DNA from: Desulfarculus sp.
Lineage (GTDB): Bacteria; Desulfobacterota; Desulfarculia; Desulfarculales; Desulfarculaceae
DNA length: 64,000 nt
Assembly (NCBI GenBank): GCA_003605055.1
Contig: QZKP01000057.1
Location: 1-64,000, forward strand
Reading direction: 5' to 3'
The notes beneath the pieces are model-generated. The model saw nothing but the letters and a program-made list of their open reading frames with translations, was not told the DNA's origin and searched no databases. Positions 14,603-23,745 of this stretch are shown here, one piece after another. The stretch's first letter is position 1. Each line of letters starts with the position of its first letter. The position numbers and the translations under genes are program-made.

Positions 14603-16354
14603 TCACTTCCCCTTTGGCTCCTGGTGCATGGCCTTGAAGTGCAACAACCCCGGCGCCCACATGTGTTTGACCGGGTCCACGTCCACGTGGATCACCGCGC
14701 AGACCCCGGCCGCCAGGGCCCGGCGCAGGGCGGCCTCCAGTCCGGCCGGGTCGCTGACCCGCTCGCCGAAGGCGCCCATGGCCTGGGCCAGCTTGTGAAA
14801 CTCTATCTCCCCCAGCTCGGTGCCGATGGTCTCCCCCGGCTCCAGGGACTTCTTGAGCATGGTCTTGAGCGGCTTGAGGGTCACGCTCTGGTTGATCTTG
14901 ACCATGCCCCACTGCCGGTCGCAGCAGACCAGGAACACCGGCCTCAGGCCGTGGCGCACCGCGGTCTCGATCTCCTGGGGATGGAAGCCCATGGCCCCGT
15001 CGCCGGTGATGCAATAGACCTGGCTGCCCGGCCGGGCCACGGCCGCGCCCAGGGCCTGGCCGGTGCCCGCGCCCAGGTGGCCCATGTGGTGGGTGCCCAG
15101 TTGGCAGCCCGGCGCGGGCAGGCGGGTGAAGAAGTTGCCCCACACCGCCGCGTTGCCGCCGTCGAAGACCACCACCGCGTCGTCGTTGAACACCCGCCGG
15201 GCCACCGCCGCCACCTGGGCCGTGAGCATGGGCGAGCCCTGGTCGCTGAGCTTCTGGTCCAACCGCTCGCGGTCCCGGTCGCGCTCCGCGGCCAGCTTGG
15301 CCAGGGCCTCGCGCCGCTCCTGCCGGGGCAGGGACTCGCGCCGGGCGTGCAGTTGCTCGATGAGAGAGCGCAGGAACAGCTTGAGATCGGCCAGCACCAT
15401 CAGCTCCGCCGGCCGGTTGCGGCCCAGCATTGCCTCATCTATGTCCACCTGGATCATGTGCTGGCGCTCGGGCGGGGCCCAGTAGGGCGGCTTGCCCCAC
15501 CAGTCGGTCTCGCCCAGCTCGCAGCCCAGCACCAAGACCAGGTCCGCCTCGTTGCGCAACTGGTTCACGGCCTTGATGTGCACCATGGGCCAGGCCAGGG
15601 GCGAGGTCTCGGCCAGGGCCCCGCGGGCCCCCCAGGAGGTGGTCACCGCCGCGGGCAAAAGCTCGGCCAACTCGGCCAGCTCGGCGTAAGCCTGGGCGTG
15701 GATGACCCCGCTGCCGGCCTGGATCAGGGGCAGGCGGGCCTCGGCCATCATCTGCGCGGCGGCCTCCACCTGCTGTGGCGGCGGGGCGATGGGCTCCGTG
15801 CGGCGGTACTGCGCGGGTCCGGGCAGGGCCAGGGCCTCGCACTCGCCGTTGATAACGTCCTCGGGCACGTCCAGGTGCACCACCCCCGGCCGGCCCTGCC
15901 AGGCGGCGCGCAGGGCCTTGGCCAGCAGCTCCGGCACGCGCTCGGGGCTGGCGGCGCAGGCGGAGAACTTGGCCAGGGGCCGGATCGCCCCCACCTGGTC
16001 GAAACACTGGTAGGCCCCGCCCCGGTCCGGGTAGGTGATGCCCCGCCGGCGGGAGCTGGTGATCAAGAGCACCCGGTTGCCCTCCACCTGCTCCACGGCC
16101 ACGCCGCTGAGCATGTTGGCCACGCCGGGTCCGTTGCTGGCGATGCACACGCCAAGCTGGCCCGTGAGGCGGGCGTAGGCCCCGGCCATGTGCGCGGCCA
16201 CCGCCTCGTGGCGGGGGGTGATCAACTGGATGCCCCGGTCCACGCAGGCCTTGACCAGGCCGAAGTAGGTGCCGTCCACGATGCCGAAGAGCTTGCTCAC
16301 GCCCTCGGCCGCCAGCATGCGGGCCATCAGCTCGCCGCCGCTCGTTGTTGCCAT
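14603..16354 (-). CDS. Thiamine-diphosphate enzyme, acetolactate-synthase-like
   Basis: The 583-residue protein has the three-domain POX/ALS layout. The catalytic Glu that activates ThDP is in TPRHEAVAAHMAGAYARL (about residues 45-62). The central domain covers about 190-320. The cofactor motif starts GDGAMGFHPQEIETA, but where most ALS-type enzymes end this motif with NN, this one has CD (LVCCDRQWGMVKI). Aspartate there could still bind the metal, and CDxQWG forms occur in one branch of the family, so activity is likely though the reaction is unknown. It abuts the TetR gene and shares its operon. Confidence 0.85.
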   Translation of the reverse strand: MATTSGGELMARMLAAEGVSKLFGIVDGTYFGLVKACVDRGIQLITPRHEAVAAHMAGAYARLTGQLGVCIASNGPGVANMLSGVAVEQVEGNRVLLITSSRRRGITYPDRGGAYQCFDQVGAIRPLAKFSACAASPERVPELLAKALRAAWQGRPGVVHLDVPEDVINGECEALALPGPAQYRRTEPIAPPPQQVEAAAQMMAEARLPLIQAGSGVIHAQAYAELAELAELLPAAVTTSWGARGALAETSPLAWPMVHIKAVNQLRNEADLVLVLGCELGETDWWGKPPYWAPPERQHMIQVDIDEAMLGRNRPAELMVLADLKLFLRSLIEQLHARRESLPRQERREALAKLAAERDRDRERLDQKLSDQGSPMLTAQVAAVARRVFNDDAVVVFDGGNAAVWGNFFTRLPAPGCQLGTHHMGHLGAGTGQALGAAVARPGSQVYCITGDGAMGFHPQEIETAVRHGLRPVFLVCCDRQWGMVKINQSVTLKPLKTMLKKSLEPGETIGTELGEIEFHKLAQAMGAFGERVSDPAGLEAALRRALAAGVCAVIHVDVDPVKHMWAPGLLHFKAMHQEPKGK

Positions 16355-17035
16355 CTATCTCCTCCCGCGCCGGGCCGGGGCCGGCGCCGCCGGCCGCAGC
16401 ACGCTGTGGATCAGGGCGATGGTGCTGGTGAGCTGCTCGTCTATCGCCCGCATGTTCAGCCGCCCCTTGATCTCCAGGTATTCCCGCAGGCGTATTTGGA
16501 AGTGCCGCGAGACCAGGGAGGCCATGAAGATGATGTAGAGGCCGTTTATCCAGAAGGCGGCCTGGTTCACGTTCAGGTCCGCCCGCACCAGGCCCTGGGC
16601 CACGCCTTCGGCCAGGCGGGCCTTGAGGAAGTCGGCGGTGTGCTTCTCCACCTGGCGGGAGAGTTTTTCCGCGAAGGGCTCCATGCCGGCCGCGGAGACG
16701 TTGAGGTACAGCAGCAGGTACTCGGGGTGGGAGCGCACGAAGGCCGCGCCCCGGCGGAAGATGTGCTCCAGTTGATGGTACACGTCCCAGGCCGGGTCCA
16801 GGCCGCCATACACCGCCCGCCGGGAGAGCTCCAGGCCCTGGCGGCAGACGTAGAGATACAGCTCCTGCTTGGATTCGAAGTAGTTGTACAGCGAGCCCTT
16901 GGCCACCCCCGCCCGGCTGGCCAGCTCGGCCATGTCCGTGGCGGCGTAGCCCCGCTGGGCGAAAAGGCGGGCCGCCTCGCTGAGCAGCTTGTCGCGCTTG
17001 GCGGGCTTTATCTTTTGCAGGGTCTCTTTGGGCAC
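16355..17035 (-). CDS. TetR-family transcriptional regulator
   Basis: The protein, about 226 residues, has an N-terminal TetR helix-turn-helix at about residues 16-60 (KLLSEAARLFAQRGY, then MAELASRAGVAKGSLYNYF), followed by a helical ligand domain. Two GTG codons lie in tandem at 17038 and 17035; the second has the better distance from GGGAGG. A 20-base palindrome lies just upstream, so it probably represses itself and the downstream ThDP enzyme, transporter and dehydrogenase genes. The inducer is unknown but likely relates to their substrate. Confidence 0.9.
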   Translation of the reverse strand: MPKETLQKIKPAKRDKLLSEAARLFAQRGYAATDMAELASRAGVAKGSLYNYFESKQELYLYVCRQGLELSRRAVYGGLDPAWDVYHQLEHIFRRGAAFVRSHPEYLLLYLNVSAAGMEPFAEKLSRQVEKHTADFLKARLAEGVAQGLVRADLNVNQAAFWINGLYIIFMASLVSRHFQIRLREYLEIKGRLNMRAIDEQLTSTIALIHSVLRPAAPAPARRGRR

Positions 17036-17049
17036 CACGCCCTCCCATA

Positions 17050-17069
17050 ATGACTGACCGGACAGTCAT
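17050..17069. promoter_or_regulatory. TetR-type operator
   Basis: ATGACTG-accgga-CAGTCAT is a perfect 7+7 inverted repeat. It closely resembles sites of fatty-acid/TetR regulators of the form TGACTGACCGGTCAGTCA. It lies about 12 bases before the tetR start, inside the presumed promoter. Confidence 0.8.
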
Positions 17070-17123
17070 CATACTAGAAAAGGCGGTCGGCCCTGTCAAG
17101 ACCCTTGGGGAAAAGCGGGACCG

Positions 17124-18041
17124 CTAGCCGCCCGCGGGCGGCAGCCAGCGCAGCAGGGGCCGGCGCCGGCCGCTCTGGGCCTGGTAAGTCTCCGCCGGCC
17201 AGCCCAGGGCCACCACCGCCTGCACCTGCTCCTGCGGGGCCAGGCCCAGGCCGGCGCGCAGGACGGGGGTGCGCTGCAACACCGTGGCCGCGTAGCCGAT
17301 CAGACAGGTGCCCAGGCCCAGGACGTGGGCCCCCAGCAGCAGGTGGCCGCAGGCCAGCAGGGCGTCCTCGGTGGGGCAGGAGGCCCCGGGCAGCGCGCCC
17401 ACCACGATCGCCGCCGGCGCGCCGTGGAACAACAGGTCCCGCCCCTCTTCTTGCCAGCGCCGGAGACCCCGCTCGACCGACTGGTAGTGCTCCCGGAAGT
17501 AGTCGTCCAGCTCCCGCCGGCCCGCCAGCCGCAGCAGACGGCGCAGCCAGGCCTTTTCGGCCAGGCGGTTGAAGCGCTGCATCACCTGGCCGATCCCCCC
17601 GGCCAGCTCCAGCACCTGCTCCCGCTCGGCCAGCACCGTGAAGCTCCAGGCCTGGCGGTTGCTGCCCGAGGGGGCGGTGACGGCGATCTTGACCAGGTCC
17701 GCCAGCAGCTCCCGCGGCAGCGCGCGCGGCTGGTAGTTGCGGCAGGAGCGGCGCGAGGCCATCAGGCGCACCAACTGGGCCGCGTCCCCCTGGCCGAAGG
17801 GCAGCCAGCGCGGGTCGGGGGCGAAGCTGTGGAAGCGGGCCTGCTCTGGGTCCAGGGAGCCCACCCGCACCGCCCCGGCGGGGCACACCGCCTGGCAGTG
17901 GCCGCAGTTGAGGGAGCGCTCGCCGGTCACCGTTGCCTTGCCCTCTTGCAGGCTGATGGTCTCCGAGGGGCACACGGCCACGCACAGGCCGCAGCCGGTG
18001 CACTTTTCCTGGTCGATCACGGTGGTGACGCGGCGGTCCAT
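17124..18041 (-). CDS. Ferredoxin-nitroreductase fusion protein
   Basis: The 305-residue protein has an N-terminal double 4Fe-4S ferredoxin segment: CTGCGLCVAVCP at residues about 14-25 and a second, shorter motif LNCGHCQAVCP at about 44-54. A nitroreductase domain follows (SRRSCRNYQPRALP, then TAPSGSNRQAW) with the flavin-binding Arg and Ser residues of the FMN family. It would pass electrons from ferredoxin or directly from the clusters to an FMN-bound substrate. The second cluster has only three clear Cys in the CxxCxxxC part, so it could be incomplete. GGGGAGG precedes the ATG. Confidence 0.87.
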   Translation of the reverse strand: MDRRVTTVIDQEKCTGCGLCVAVCPSETISLQEGKATVTGERSLNCGHCQAVCPAGAVRVGSLDPEQARFHSFAPDPRWLPFGQGDAAQLVRLMASRRSCRNYQPRALPRELLADLVKIAVTAPSGSNRQAWSFTVLAEREQVLELAGGIGQVMQRFNRLAEKAWLRRLLRLAGRRELDDYFREHYQSVERGLRRWQEEGRDLLFHGAPAAIVVGALPGASCPTEDALLACGHLLLGAHVLGLGTCLIGYAATVLQRTPVLRAGLGLAPQEQVQAVVALGWPAETYQAQSGRRRPLLRWLPPAGG

Positions 18042-18065
18042 GGGCCTCCCCTGGCCGGGCTGGGG

Positions 18066-18596
18066 CTAGAGCACGAACAGATCATCCAGGGTGGCGCGCA
18101 GCCGCTCTATCTGCTGGCGCAGCTCGGCCGGGGCCTGCTCCTTCTCGGCCTGGCGCTGCAACTCCAGGGTCTCTGTGCGCAGGCGCTCCACCCGCTCCTG
18201 CACCGCGCCCAGGGCCTGGTTCAACGACAGGGCGAAGCCCTGCAACTGGTCGTTCTCGCGCAGCCGCACCCGCTGGTTAAGGTAGCCCTGGCCCAGGGAG
18301 CGCAGGATATCCTGCAGGCGGTACAGGGGCCCGCCCATGCGGTGGGAGACGCACAGGGCCACCCAATAGGCCAGCACCAACAGGGCCAGCACGGCGATGA
18401 GGTTCAGGTACAGCAGCAGGGGGAACATGTCCGGTATGCTCTGGCGCCCGGTGAGCAGCAGCATGATCAGGCTGGAGAACAACAGGGGCAGCAGGATCGC
18501 GGCCCCGGCCACGGCCAACCCCCAGACGAAGCCCGGCCGGAAGTCCCGGTAAAAAAACAGCCAGCGCCGCCGCCGGCATTCAACTTGATCCGCCAT
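18066..18596 (-). CDS. Membrane protein with two helices and a HAMP-like segment
   Basis: The 176-residue protein has two transmembrane helices at about residues 22-50 and 60-83, a HAMP-like amphipathic stretch (RMGGPLYRLQDILRSLGQGYLNQRVRLRENDQL, quoted here only in part as GGPLYRLQDILRSLGQG) and a C-terminal coiled coil. There is no kinase, methyl-acceptor or cyclase domain. It may transmit a membrane signal to a partner, possibly the divergent PAS kinase gene. AGGAGGAGTGCC precedes the ATG. Confidence 0.75.
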   Translation of the reverse strand: MADQVECRRRRWLFFYRDFRPGFVWGLAVAGAAILLPLLFSSLIMLLLTGRQSIPDMFPLLLYLNLIAVLALLVLAYWVALCVSHRMGGPLYRLQDILRSLGQGYLNQRVRLRENDQLQGFALSLNQALGAVQERVERLRTETLELQRQAEKEQAPAELRQQIERLRATLDDLFVL

Positions 18597-18854
18597 GGCA
18601 CTCCTCCTCCCTGACGCCGACCAGGCCCGGACCCCGCCCCTGCGGTGCCCGCCACCATTATAAGGCCTGGGGGGCCTGCTTGGACACCCACCCGCAGCCG
18701 GCCCGGACCGGAAGTGCCCGCAGGGTCGGCGGGGCCGAGGGGTGGCCTGGCCGATAAGCTCCTAGTGGTGTGATAGAATTATTACTAGATTGGATTGGCT
18801 GGCGGCTGACTTGGCCGGTGGGCGGGGGGTCCACTGTGGGTGGTGAGGTCCGCG

Positions 18855-21800
18855 ATGCAGGACAAGCGCAAGACCAAGGCCCAGCTTCTGGAGGAGTTGG
18901 CGGGGGTGCGCGCCCGCCTGGCCGAGCTGGAGGAGGCCCAGGCCCTCTACCAGAAGCCCGACGAGATCTACCGCCGCATCGTGGAGACGGCCAACGAGGG
19001 CATCTGGGTGGTGGACGCCGAATACAAAACCATCTTCGTCAACGAAAAGCTGGCCCGCATGCTGGGCTACCGCCCCAAGGAGATGTTGGGACGCTCCACC
19101 CGAGAGTTCGTGCACCCGGAGGACCTGGCCGACCGGGAGGAGAAGATGAAAGAGCGGCGCAGCGGCCTGCCCGGGGAGTATGAGCGCCGCTGGCTGCACA
19201 AGGACGGCGGCGTGGTCTGGGCCCTGATCCGGGCCACGCCCATGTACGACGACCAGGGCCAGTTCGCCGGCTCCTTCTCCATGGCCACGGACATCACCGA
19301 GCGCAAGGGGGCTCAGGAGGCCCTGCGCCAGAGCGAGACCCTGCTGCGGGCACTCCTGGACGGCATCACCACCAACCTGGCCTTCGTCAACCGGGACCTG
19401 GAAATCCAGTGGGTCAACAGGGCCTCGGCCCGCTCCGTGGGTCTGACCCCCGAGCAGATGGTGGGGCGCAAGTGCCACGAGCTCTGGGCCGACCCGGCCC
19501 AGCCCTGTACCGCCTGCCCCAGCGTCAAGGCCTTTGAGTCCGGGCGCACCGAGTCCACCATCATCACCACCCCCGACGGCCGGGTCTGGGACGAGAAGGG
19601 CGAGCCGGTTTACGACCAGCGCGGCGAGCTGATCGGCGTGCTGGAGATCGCCCACGACATCACCGAGCAGAGCAAGGCCCTGGAGGAGCTGGCCCAGAGC
19701 CGGCAGCTCTACGCCCTGGCCACCCAGGCCGCCAAGGTGGGCGTGTGGCAGTGGGACCTGGCCAGCAACCGCCTGTGGGCGGACCCCATGCTCAAGGCCA
19801 TCCTGGGCTACGGCGAGCGGGAGGTGGCCGACACCTTCGAGGCCTGGCTGGAGCTGGTGCACCCCCAGGACCGGGAGATGCTCCTGACCGCGGCCCAGGC
19901 GCACATCCGGGGCGAGACCCCCTTCGCAGAGGTGGAGGTGCGCCTGCGGCGCAAGGACGGCAGCCTGCGCTGGCTCCTGCTGCGGGGGGAGGCGCAGCGC
20001 GACCAGGAGGGCGGCGCCCAGAAGATGCTGGGCGCAGCGGTGGACATCACCGAGCGCAAGCAGGCCCAGGAGAAGCTCCGGCAGAGCGAAGAGCGCTACG
20101 CCGAGGTGTTCAAGGCCAGCCCCCTATGGGTGACCGTCTCCACCCTGGAGGACGGCGTCTATCTGGACGTGAACGACTCCTTCCAACAGATCACCGGCTA
20201 CACCCGGGAGGAGGTGCTGGGCCGCGCCTCCAGCGAGGTGGGCGTCTGGCCGCATCCGGAGCAGCGCCGGGAGGCGGTGGAGATCATCAAGCGCGAAGGC
20301 GGCCTGCGCGACTTCCACATAGACTACCGCACCAAGAGCGGCGAGCTGCTGCACGCCCTGTGGTCGGCCAAGGTGGTGGAGTTCGAGGGCCGCGCCTGCA
20401 TCATCTCGGTGCTCAGGGACATCACCGCCCGGGTCCGGGCCCAGCAAGGTCTGAAGGAGAGCGAGGAGCGCTTCCGCGCCCTTTACCAGGATTTCCCCTA
20501 TCCCACCTACATCTGGGAGCACGACGGGGCTGACCTGGTGCTCCGGGCGGCCAACCCCGCCGCGCAGGAATGGACGCAAGGGGCTCTGCCCAAGTTCATC
20601 GGCGCCAAGGCCCGCGAGTTCTGGGCCGATCTGCCCGAGCTGCAGGAGGCTATCCACCGCTGCTTCGACCAGCGCGCCCTGACCACCTTGGAGGTCCCCG
20701 CCTACCACTCCCGCTCCACCGGCCTCAACCGGCACGTCATCTTCACCTTCACCTTCGCCCCGCCGCGGCACGTGTTCGAGTACACCCAGGACATCACCGA
20801 GCGCAAGCGGGCCCGGCAGGCCCTGGAGGAGTCGGAGAGCAAGTACCGCAGCCTTTTCGAGGGCATCAGCGACGCGGTGTTCATCCACGACTTGCAGGGG
20901 CGCTTCTTGGAGGCCAACCCGGCCGCCTGCCAGCGTCTGGGCTACCGCCGCGAGGAGCTGTTGTCCATGAGCGTCATGGACATAGACACCCCGGACAACG
21001 CCCGCCTGGCCCCGCAGCGCCTGGCCGAGGTGCAAAAGAAGGGCGCGCTGCTCTTCGAGGGCGCCCACCGCACGCGGTCGGGGCAGGTGGTCCCGGTGGA
21101 GATAAACATCCACCTGATGCAGTACCAGGGCCAGGCCGCGGTGCTGAGCGTGGTGCGCGACATCAGCGAGCGCCAGGCCGCCGAGCAGGTCCTCAAGGCC
21201 AGCGAACAGCGCTTCCGCGCCCTTTTCGAGTGGGCGCCGGTGGGGCTGGTGGTTCTGGACCATGAATATCGGGTGACGCGGATCAACAGCGAGTTCACCG
21301 CCCTGTTCGGCTACCAGCCGTCCGAGGCCCTGGGCCAGTCCATATACGAGCTGCTGGTGCCCCCCGAGGACCAGCCCGCGGCCAGGGCCTACGGCCAACG
21401 CGTGGCCCAGGGGCGGCGGCCCCATTTCGAGGGGGAGCGCATATGCAAGGACGGCTCCCGGGTCTATGTGGCCGTCTCCTCGCGCCTGATCGCCTCCGAG
21501 GGCCAGGAGCCGGAGTACTACGTCACCTACCAGGACATCAGCGAGCGCCGCCGCTCCGAGCAGGCCCTGCAGCAGAGCGAGGCCCGCTACCGGGAGCTGT
21601 TCAACAACATGAGCGCCGGGGTGGCGGTCTATGAGGCCGTGGAGGATGGGCGGGACTTCGTCTTCAAGGAGCTGAACCGCAGCGGGGAGCGCATCACCCA
21701 GACCCCCAAGGAGCAGGTGCTGGGCCGGCGGGTCAGCCAGGTCTTCCCCGGGGTGAAGAACTTTGGCCTGTTCGCGGTGTTCCAGCGGGTATGGCGGAGC

Positions 21801-23648
21801 GGCGTCCCCGAGCACCACCCCACCTCCCAGTACCAGGACCAGCGCCTGGCCATGTGGGTGGAAAACTTCGTCTGCCGGCTGCCCACCGGCGAGGTGGTGG
21901 CCATCTTCGACGACATCACCCTGCGCAAGCAGGCCGAGGACTCCCTGCAGTGGGAGCTGGAGGTCAACACCGCCCTGGCCAACATGAGCCACGCCATGAT
22001 CAGCAACCAGGCGGACGTGGACTCCATCGCCGGCCTGGTGCTGCGCTACGCCCAGCGGCTCACCGGCGCCGAGCACGGCTTCGTCTCCTCCCTGGACCCG
22101 GCCACCGGCGCCAATGTGACCCACGTCATCACCCCGATGATGGGCGAGGATTGCCAGGTGCAGGGCCGGGGCCAGAGCATCTCCTTCCCCCCCAACCCCG
22201 ACGGCACCTACCCCAGCCTTTGGGGCCACAGCCTCAACACCCGCCAGTCCTTCTTCACCAACTCCCCGGCCCAGCACCCCAGCGCCGCCGGCCTGCCCCC
22301 GGGGCACATCCCGCTCAATAACTTCCTGTCGGTGCCGGTCATGTTCGCCGGGCGCCTGATCGGGCAGGTGGCCCTGGCCAACAGCACCCGCGGCTTCACG
22401 GTGCGCGACCTGCGGGCCGTGGAGCACCTGGCCGAGCTGTTCGCCCTGGCCGTACACCGCAGGCAGGCCGAGCAGGAGAGCCAAAAATTACAGGCCCAGC
22501 TCCGCCAGACCCAGAAGCTGGAGGCCATCGGCACCCTGGCCGGCGGCATCGCCCACGACTTCAACAACGTGCTGGCGGCCATACTGGGCTACACCGAGCT
22601 GACCCTGGAGACCCTGCCCCTGGTTGGCGAGGCCCGCGACAACCTGGAGCAGGTGCTCAAGGCCGGCCAGCGGGCCCGGGACCTGGTGCACCAGATACTG
22701 AGCTTCAGCCGCCGCACCGACCAGGGGCAGAGCCCGGTGGAGATCGTGCCGATCATCCAGGAGGCCCTGAAGCTGCTGCGGGCCTCGCTGCCCACCACCA
22801 TAGAGATAGAAGCCGATCTGCGCTCTCAGGGGGAGAAGGTGCTGGCCGACCCGGTGCAGATACAGCAGGTGATCATGAACCTGTGCACCAACGCGGCCCA
22901 GGCCATGCCCCAGGGCGGCCGGCTCACGGTGGAGCTGGCCTCCATCGAGCTGGACCAGCAGGTGGCCGTCCGCTACGCCGGCCTGGCCCCCGGCCCCTTC
23001 CTGCGCCTGGCGGTCAGCGACACCGGCGCGGGCATGGACCCCCAGACCCTGGAGCGCGCCTTCGAGCCCTTCTTCACCACCAAGGGCCCCGGCGAGGGCA
23101 CCGGCCTGGGTCTGAGCGTGGTGCACGGCGTGGTCCAGAGCCACCGCGGGGCCATCACCGTCTATTCCCAGCCGGGCCAGGGCACCACCTTCCACGTGTA
23201 CCTGCCGGTCTTGGAGGGCGAGCCGGGCCCGGACGGGGCGGAGGAAAACGCCCCCTTGCCCGGGGGCCGGGAGCGGGTGCTGTTGGTGGACGACGAGCCG
23301 GCCCTGGCCGAGGTGGGGCGCATGACCCTGGAGCACCTGGGCTACCAGGTCACGGCCCTGAGCTCCAGCCCCGAGGCCTTGGAGCGGTTCCGCGCCCGTC
23401 CCCAGGCCTTTGACCTGGTGATCACCGATTACACCATGCCCCAGATGACCGGCGCCGCCCTGGCCCGGGAGCTGCTCAAGATACGGCCGGAGCTGCCCAT
23501 CATCATGTGCTCCGGCTTCAGCGGCCAGCTCTCGCCCCAGCAGGCCAAGGAGCTGGGCATCAAGCGCCTGCTGCTCAAGCCCCTGGTCACCCGGGAGGTG
23601 GCCCTGGCGGTGCGCCGGGTGCTGGACGAGGCCCAAGGCCAGGGCTAG
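18855..23648 (+). CDS. Hybrid histidine kinase with eight PAS domains and a GAF domain
   Basis: The protein has 1597 residues and no clear transmembrane segment. After a short coiled coil come eight PAS domains in tandem, about 125 residues each, from about 36 to 1030; most end in a D-I-T/S-E-R type linker. A GAF domain covers about 1037-1207. The kinase H-box (GGIAHDFNN) carries the phospho-His near 1234, the N-box lies near 1335 and the G-box GTGLGLSVV near 1415. A receiver domain follows at about 1473-1590 with the acceptor Asp near 1525. PAS2 contains CTACP, a possible redox or metal site. The ATG at 18855 is preferred to two GTG codons upstream because GAGG lies six bases before it. No output protein is adjacent. 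Confidence 0.92.
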   Translation: MQDKRKTKAQLLEELAGVRARLAELEEAQALYQKPDEIYRRIVETANEGIWVVDAEYKTIFVNEKLARMLGYRPKEMLGRSTREFVHPEDLADREEKMKERRSGLPGEYERRWLHKDGGVVWALIRATPMYDDQGQFAGSFSMATDITERKGAQEALRQSETLLRALLDGITTNLAFVNRDLEIQWVNRASARSVGLTPEQMVGRKCHELWADPAQPCTACPSVKAFESGRTESTIITTPDGRVWDEKGEPVYDQRGELIGVLEIAHDITEQSKALEELAQSRQLYALATQAAKVGVWQWDLASNRLWADPMLKAILGYGEREVADTFEAWLELVHPQDREMLLTAAQAHIRGETPFAEVEVRLRRKDGSLRWLLLRGEAQRDQEGGAQKMLGAAVDITERKQAQEKLRQSEERYAEVFKASPLWVTVSTLEDGVYLDVNDSFQQITGYTREEVLGRASSEVGVWPHPEQRREAVEIIKREGGLRDFHIDYRTKSGELLHALWSAKVVEFEGRACIISVLRDITARVRAQQGLKESEERFRALYQDFPYPTYIWEHDGADLVLRAANPAAQEWTQGALPKFIGAKAREFWADLPELQEAIHRCFDQRALTTLEVPAYHSRSTGLNRHVIFTFTFAPPRHVFEYTQDITERKRARQALEESESKYRSLFEGISDAVFIHDLQGRFLEANPAACQRLGYRREELLSMSVMDIDTPDNARLAPQRLAEVQKKGALLFEGAHRTRSGQVVPVEINIHLMQYQGQAAVLSVVRDISERQAAEQVLKASEQRFRALFEWAPVGLVVLDHEYRVTRINSEFTALFGYQPSEALGQSIYELLVPPEDQPAARAYGQRVAQGRRPHFEGERICKDGSRVYVAVSSRLIASEGQEPEYYVTYQDISERRRSEQALQQSEARYRELFNNMSAGVAVYEAVEDGRDFVFKELNRSGERITQTPKEQVLGRRVSQVFPGVKNFGLFAVFQRVWRSGVPEHHPTSQYQDQRLAMWVENFVCRLPTGEVVAIFDDITLRKQAEDSLQWELEVNTALANMSHAMISNQADVDSIAGLVLRYAQRLTGAEHGFVSSLDPATGANVTHVITPMMGEDCQVQGRGQSISFPPNPDGTYPSLWGHSLNTRQSFFTNSPAQHPSAAGLPPGHIPLNNFLSVPVMFAGRLIGQVALANSTRGFTVRDLRAVEHLAELFALAVHRRQAEQESQKLQAQLRQTQKLEAIGTLAGGIAHDFNNVLAAILGYTELTLETLPLVGEARDNLEQVLKAGQRARDLVHQILSFSRRTDQGQSPVEIVPIIQEALKLLRASLPTTIEIEADLRSQGEKVLADPVQIQQVIMNLCTNAAQAMPQGGRLTVELASIELDQQVAVRYAGLAPGPFLRLAVSDTGAGMDPQTLERAFEPFFTTKGPGEGTGLGLSVVHGVVQSHRGAITVYSQPGQGTTFHVYLPVLEGEPGPDGAEENAPLPGGRERVLLVDDEPALAEVGRMTLEHLGYQVTALSSSPEALERFRARPQAFDLVITDYTMPQMTGAALARELLKIRPELPIIMCSGFSGQLSPQQAKELGIKRLLLKPLVTREVALAVRRVLDEAQGQG

Positions 23649-23745
23649 CGGCAACCCAGGCTTGTATGGCTGCGCGGAAACGGTTATGCTTGGCCGGTCG
23701 GGATTCCAACCAGTGGCGTTTCCCTTAATTTCGGCAAGGTAGGCC

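Noticed and set aside
20124-22484. A 786-residue minus-strand frame inside the PAS kinase gene
   Set aside because: It mirrors the codon bias of the plus-strand gene and yields a His/Gly/Leu-rich protein without any fold signal.
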